A stretch of DNA of 64,000 nt. Source: Gigaspora rosea. Its lineage: Eukaryota > Glomeromycota > Glomeromycetes > Diversisporales > Gigasporaceae. Below, piece by piece: positions 58,644 through 64,000 of the stretch. The position numbers were made by a program, and so were the translations under genes. Each line of letters opens with the position of its first letter. The stretch's first letter is position 1. The stretch covers positions 45,298 through 109,297 of the forward strand of contig QKWP01000770.1 of NCBI GenBank assembly GCA_003550325.1, written 5' to 3'. The notes under the pieces are model-generated. The model searched no databases. It was not told where the DNA came from and saw only the letters and a list, made by a program, of their open reading frames with translations.

Positions 58644-59210
58644 ACTCCGCAATAATCAAGAAAAACATGTAAAAAGAAATGTTGTGTAATATGAATAAAC
58701 ATAAATGTAAATTAAAACGGTCATTTCTTTTCATACCAATATGTATTTACAAGTATGATTACGTATTTAAAATACATTATAATATAGAAGTTTATTTTTA
58801 GGATTTTTAGCCGAGTTTTTTTTTTATCTATTTTGAATTCTAAATAATTTTTGTAGTCTTTCATTCAGACAAGTTAAAGATAGTTATTTATGATATAGTG
58901 ATATCTTTTACTAAAATAGCAAATTACAGTAACATATAATTTTCCCGACGTTCATTTCTCCGAAAGACCATTTACTGACATCACACAAAGTGATAATTGA
59001 CCATTAGCATATACCAGCATCTATTAAAAATGCTAACCCTATGTGATACCAGGTAAATGGCCCGTCATGAGTAAAATTATAGGAGCAAAAATTGGAATTT
59101 ATTGTACTGTACGTACGTACGTAACTACTGATTGCGTTACCGTTGTCACCACACGGCAAAATCGGCCGATTAATCGTTATCACGTGCATTACTTTGTAAC
59201 GTAAAGAAGC
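58644..59210. other. No gene seen
   Basis: AT-rich spacer with a short GTACGTACGTACGTA tract near 59109-59123. Confidence 0.5.
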
Positions 59211-59472
59211 TACCCTAATATGACCATGAAAGGCCGCCGCAGATAATCAATCAGATCCTTTCTAACAATGACTCTCTATGAAACCATCTATTGCGAATTA
59301 ACAAAAAAGATTTTCCGTAAAATTTTGGTATAGAAAAAGCCCTATTTCGGCCATAACTCTAACCAAAACATTTGGTTTTATTACTTTAAAAATTTTTTAA
59401 AAAAAAATTCGTTTATACGTGTAGATCATCGGATTAGTGCATCTGCGACGACCTTTCATGGTCATACTGGTA
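59211..59472. mobile_element. TIR MITE, 262 bp
   Basis: The ends TACCCTAATATGACCATGAA and, inverted, TACCAGTATGACCATGAAAG continue into GGCCGCCGCAGAT and GGTCGTCGCAGAT. Confidence 0.8.
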
Positions 59473-61278
59473 ACTTCGTAAAGAACTGCACGCATGTGAT
59501 ATAATAGTCCAGCGTGCTATATTAATTAAACCTTTATTGAGTTGCTTTAATGAGATATATAGCATACATCAGTGCGATTCATGTATAATTGAAAGATATA
59601 TATCGTATACATCATTGTAGTACGTGTAGGTTAGCGGTGTCCAAAAGATTTTGCATTTTCGTGTGACTCGAGCTTCCGGACCTAAATAATTTTGCCCGAA
59701 ATCACCAAATTTAACATATTTGGGCGATGGACTAGGAAACCCGTCTTCGACATTTTTTTATCAATTTCGAGATTTTTGATTCAAAACAAAGTGCCAGTTT
59801 CTGTTTAATAATTTATCGAGATATTTTAACTTGAAGGTAGACCAATCTTTAAACGTATGTGTTCTAAAAATAGATCAACAGCAAAAGATTGACGGCTCAA
59901 TTAAATTAGATAAAAAGTTCAGGGGTAAAAATTTAGGTTTCACAAACAATATTAGCCGGTGACTTCCCACCCACATAAAATGGGCTGGCCGCTTGCCAGA
60001 AGCTTTGATAGATTTGCAAAATATGGCAAGATCCTACTGGGGAAGTTCAGAGAAAGTGTGAATTTGCTTCGTCTTTGGAGGGTTGTTGTTAGACCGCTCC
60101 ACCGATCCTCCGTTAAATTTCTGTCTCGTCATGCATGCCCTAACAAATTTGGTTATATTAGTGCTTGCGCCATAAACTCTGAATTTGGTAATTCATTAAA
60201 CTTTTACTTATCTTTCCCCTTGCATATTACCGGATTAGTTAATGGCACCGCTTAGCTGTCTTTTCTATCTGTTGAATTACCATCAACTTCGAATGATCGG
60301 CAACTACATTTTTATGACAAAGTAAAAGGTGTTGTACATCATATGATTTAATATCATTAGTGTAGTTGCGCATCGCGTGGCTCTGCGCAGGACCAGTACG
60401 ATCTTTATTTTGGTTTAAGGATTTTATTTTTCCATCAGGTAACACCAGATGAGAACAGTGGAAAAAAAATTTAAAAAAATTGAAAAAATGGATTGGTGGG
60501 TAATGCGAAACGAAAAAGACTGTGAACAGAATTTAAATGATCACAATAAACATTAATACATTTTCTTGAAATTAGTAAAGTGAACAAATTAAACTTCATA
60601 CCGATTTCGGTTAAGATCGTAAAGTTGGTTTTTCAGTACATGGAATCTGAAAGCATGGGTTGGTTGGTCAGATTTTTTTTAAATAAATTAATTATAAATT
60701 AATAGAACATTGCATACATTTAAGGTTATACAAAGTTAATTTTTCCTTCTGCACAATAAGGAATCAAAATTTGGGTCGACAGTCGTATTTTTTTTGTCAG
60801 TCCTATCGGACAATTACAGGAAATTAAGGTCCTAATCATAAAAACATTAAAGTAAACAGAATTAAACTTCATATTCACACTTGAAACACAATCATTAAAG
60901 TGAACCGAATTAAACTTCATACTCACCCTCTTGTACTGTCATCACAGCTATAGTGCTTAATCACCAAATAAGAGGCTCTTGCATTGCCCGAATGGTCGTG
61001 GAACCCAACTGTACTTACCAATAACTAAACATCAATTGCTCTGGAAAAAGGATAATCTTTTAGTAATTCGATTCCAGTAATCAGACGCAATTACAACATT
61101 AAACAAAAAATACCCGCATCTAAGGTTGAGGTGATAAATCGAAAATGTATTTCCATAAAGTCTTCCAATCTTGCATTTGATAAACTCCCCAATTACTGTG
61201 GCTTCCAACAATTGTTCATCACGAAGAAATCTGCATATCAACAGTCAAGACACCACACCACATTTCATCGATATTGGC
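59473..61278. other. Stretch with weak coding signals, no gene assigned
   Basis: 59959-60255 (plus) and 60239-60445 (minus; phrases HLLLCHKNVVADHSKLMVIQ) have a slightly more protein-like composition, and 61032-61241 (minus; RDEQLLEATVIGEFIKC) is followed by a GTAAGT-like donor at about 61016. None shows a domain. Degenerate repeats of AATTAAACTTCATA occur at 60590, 60865 and 60910. Confidence 0.35.
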
Positions 61279-61467
61279 AAGCTTATTTTACAGATGAGTA
61301 ATTTACAGACGAGTTTATTTTGTAATTAACCAATAACTCATATAACTTGATTCTACGTTTAATCCAAATGATAATGATTCAAATTACTTTGCAAAATGAG
61401 CCATCAGTAAAACATATTGTTTATGAAACAACTTAACTGTAAATTGATTATCTGTAAAATAAGCTTA
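61279..61467. mobile_element. TIR MITE, about 190 bp
   Basis: The ends AAGCTTATTTTACAGATGAG and, inverted, AAGCTTATTTTACAGATAAT pair, with inner copies of TTTACAG and TCATTTTG-like sequence. Similar phrases occur near 34255-34300. Confidence 0.7.
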
Positions 61468-61815
61468 TTAGTGAAACAAACGTCAGTAAAATGTGATGCC
61501 TTTGAAGTGATTGCAAGTAAGTTGACCAAGGAGGAACGAAACTAGTTACTAAGCAAAAGATGAACCCAAGGTCAAAAAAAAAACCAACAGAAAAATCTCG
61601 AACAATAAAGCCGTGATGAAAATGCGTAATACAATCCAAAAAAATATGAATTTAAAAATTTGATAAATTTATGTGATCGTATCATCAAAATATACTAATA
61701 ATGATCATCAAATATAGTCATAATGCTGTAATGATCAAATATAGTCATAATGATCATCGAAAATAGTCATAATTATCATAATGAAAACATCTATTTTACA
61801 TTCAGTTGAAATATT

Positions 61816-61935
61816 TACCGTAAATTCTCGAAATAATGGGCATGGGCGTTATTTCGAATTTTGACCTGAATTAACCTCAATTCAGGCCAAAATTCAAAAT
61901 AATGCCATGCCTGATATTTCGAGAATTTACAGGTA
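61816..61935. mobile_element. Palindromic MITE, 120 bp
   Basis: The ends TACCGTAAATTCTCGAAATA and, inverted, TACCTGTAAATTCTCGAAAT flank arms with GGGCATGGGCGTTATTTCGA. It resembles the ends of the 8000-8363 element. Confidence 0.8.
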
Positions 61936-62341
61936 CATAATATTTAACACATAATATGGTTTCATGTTTTAATAAAGCAAACTCGAATGTAAGTAATTAA
62001 ATCACGATAATGGTATAATTGTTATGTACATGATCATCCTAGTACAAATAATCCTTTTGTTGTTATATGTTACACATCGTAAAAAAAAAAACAAATAAAA
62101 ACAAAAAAATTCAAACTCATAATACCATTGAGCCCATCACTCAACTAACAAAAATCATTACCTATAATCAAAGCGATGCGTACAAACCAGAATATTTTGA
62201 CATTAATATTTATTGACGCTAGTTTAATTTTCCTTTGTACGCTACATACATATATACAATACTTTTCAAATAGCAATCAACAGAAAACGACGTAATCATT
62301 TCATCATAATGACATATCTAATCCAATTACACCATTCGAAA

Positions 62342-62917
62342 TTAAGGGTAGAGTTAACGTGATAGGGCAAATTAATGTAGATCATTGCTAAATTTTTTTT
62401 ATATAAGTAATAAGACGTCATTTTGCTTATAATTATATATATATCAAAAAAAATAAGCCACAATATATAAATATTGGATAACATGATTATAAAAATTATA
62501 TAAAAAGTTATAAATAGCTAGTAAGAATACCATTAAAAGTCGATTACAAATTTTCGGGTGCCACACAAAATTTCAGGTGAAACATTATGCAGTATGCCGA
62601 TCATTTCGTGATCTTATTCGTATTCTAGAACATATTTAATATATGTATTGCTACAGTTCGTTCTAGATAAAAATATTTTTTTGTAAAATTGTTATAATTT
62701 ATATGTAACGTCATAAAAAAAATATATATGTGTGTTTAACAAAAATACTTGCATGTATGGGTGTACTACTGGTATAATCTCACATAATATATATTATCAA
62801 ATTTTATGCAGTAATGTTCTAGAATATTCCAAGAACACAACAATAATAATCATATGGTACCAAAAATTTAGCCACATTTTGCATATGATCAATGATACAA
62901 TTTAACTCTACCCTTAA
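62342..62917. mobile_element. TIR element, 576 bp
   Basis: Both ends are TTAAGGGTAGAGTTAA, a perfect 16 bp inverted repeat whose outer TTAA could be the target site. The interior is AT-rich and non-coding. Confidence 0.7.
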
Positions 62918-63399
62918 AAAATTAACTTCTTTTCAATAACGGATAAACGATAATCATAACTTTAACATAAAAGGATTCTAAAAAAATCGGTATAGGCAAT
63001 ATAGATAAAGTCGAATACAACTATCCCTCTACACATTTCATGTTACACATGCAACATGATCGTACTGGTATAGTGCAGCACTATATATATTTAACGCTTT
63101 CACAAGGTGGCTCTAAATTCGTCTCACTACATTGTAATTAATATGGTTTAGAAGATACTATATTTTTATAGATGCGCTTGAAGGATTGTTTAGGTTATCT
63201 TATTTCTTAATTCGGTATGACTTCTAATTCATTACACGACATGGGAAATAAAACAGTTTGTAAAGATTTCTACTAAATGAGCATGTGGAGTAAGTGAATA
63301 GGGCGAGCTAAGTGAGCTGAGGGAGCTGAGAGCAGAGAGACAAATTTCTGACATAAATTTATCATGTACCAACCTTGATTAAGGATATTCAATTAGAGC

Positions 63400-63650
63400 T
63401 TCAGATTTATATTCGTTATTCGAATAATATTCGTATTTGGCAAATATTCGAATAAAGTTTTCTAAATATTTATTTGATGAATAATTCGAATAATTAATTA
63501 TATTTGAATAATTAATTATATTCGAATAATTCGAATAATCTATTGTATTCGAACAATCCATCATATTCGAATTATTCGAATAATTTATCATATTCGAATA
63601 ATTTATTATATTCGAATAATTCATTATATTCGAATAAGTATCAATGTTGT
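63400..63650. repeat. ATTCGAATAATT repeat cluster
   Basis: About fifteen copies of TTCGAATAA and its inverse. On the minus strand it gives an Asn/Tyr/Ile/Ser-rich open frame (63672-63379) that may continue the frame of the possible Sel1-type remnant, but the repeat itself explains the open frame. Confidence 0.75.
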
Positions 63651-63651
63651 T

Positions 63652-64000
63652 CGTTCTACTAGCATATCCCATTTCTGTTAAATCTTTGATAATAAATGAA
63701 TGTAAGTCTTATGCTTGTCCTTCAACTCCAGTTCCATTAAGATAAAAAATAACAAGCGCAAATTTTCCACTAACATTCCAACAGGGCCACGTAAAAATTT
63801 GGATATTATTTATAGAAATTTGTAAATCATATAAATAATATCCAAATTTTTACGTGGCCCTGCATTCCAATTACTGCTGATATTCGATGATAATACCATA
63901 ACGCATGAATTATTTGAATCATAGGATCGACTTTATCATGTAAGCAAAAATGGAGAATGTCTTGCATCAGATTAAAATTTGCGTCAGATACAGGATTAGA
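63652..64000 (-). pseudogene. Possible Sel1-repeat protein remnant, split by a MITE
   Basis: From the window edge the minus strand reads SNPVSDANFNLMQDILHFCL, then HDKVDPMIQIIHALWYYHRI and SAVIG up to 63871. After the 81 bp MITE a shifted frame reads GKFALVIFYLNGTGVEGQA, which has the spacing of a Sel1-like repeat, then a TAA. The upstream part lies outside the window. The arrangement recalls the kinase/Sel1 proteins expanded in Rhizophagus, but only one repeat-like segment is seen. Confidence 0.45.
63782..63862. mobile_element. hAT-type hairpin MITE, 81 bp
   Basis: The termini are CAGGGCCACGTAAAAATTTG in both arms, giving a nearly perfect hairpin. A perfect 8 bp duplication CATTCCAA lies at 63774-63781 and 63863-63870. 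It is inserted in a coding remnant. Confidence 0.95.

Noticed and set aside
63379-63672. Minus-strand frame rich in YSNIINYSN
   Set aside because: It is produced by the TTCGAATAA repeat; it may be joined to the possible Sel1-type remnant, but there is no evidence that the repeat is protein.

Overview
The window reads as nuclear DNA of a filamentous fungus, most likely an arbuscular mycorrhizal fungus of the Rhizophagus type. The reasons are very high AT content, GT/AG introns of about 40 to 100 bases, a vacuolar-type amino acid transporter, a small secreted ML-domain protein, a DIRS-type retrotransposon, a decayed Crypton/QRICH1-like domain, a possible Sel1-like remnant, and a dense load of short non-autonomous transposons. 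The organism call is inference from gene style; no marker gene proves it.

Layout. Bases 1-1100 hold a broken gene of unknown function with a 419 bp hAT-type element inserted in an exon. Bases 1100-29600 are almost wholly transposon and satellite. They contain nested inverted-repeat elements, a palindromic satellite with a three-unit higher-order repeat (8.7-10.1 kb), a 4.4 kb inverted-repeat structure (17.7-22.1 kb) built from related palindromes, and a 1.16 kb poly(A)-tailed retroposon with a tRNA-like head and a perfect 13 bp target duplication (20.4-21.6 kb). Bases 30.3-30.8 kb carry an ML-domain secretory gene with one in-frame TAG. Bases 31.8-46 kb are again repeats, with a decayed Crypton-like gene inside a TIR element at 43.9-45 kb. 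Bases 47.8-50.4 kb carry the best host gene, a nine-exon amino acid transporter on the minus strand with one in-frame TGA near the 3' end. Bases 53.4-58.6 kb are a DIRS-type element on the minus strand (gag-like ORF, then RT, RNase H and tyrosine recombinase in one frame broken by four stops), itself hit by a hAT-type MITE. The right end has low-complexity DNA and a possible Sel1-type coding remnant split by an 81 bp MITE.

What ties it together. At least eleven elements end in a YARNG-like terminus and are flanked by exact or nearly exact 8 bp duplications, the signature of hAT transposition. Most carry, just inside the ends, clusters of a short motif private to that element (GAACCT, TTGGCCA, GGCGAAAC, CGAAACC, AATCG, TTGGACATT, ATGCGA and others). 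Two elements with different motif clusters share the same palindromic interior. Separately, the open frames of the transporter and the DIRS polyprotein are broken mainly by TGA codons that would be CGA before a CpG deamination, including one exactly at the first catalytic arginine of the recombinase. No CRISPR, rRNA or intact tRNA gene was seen.
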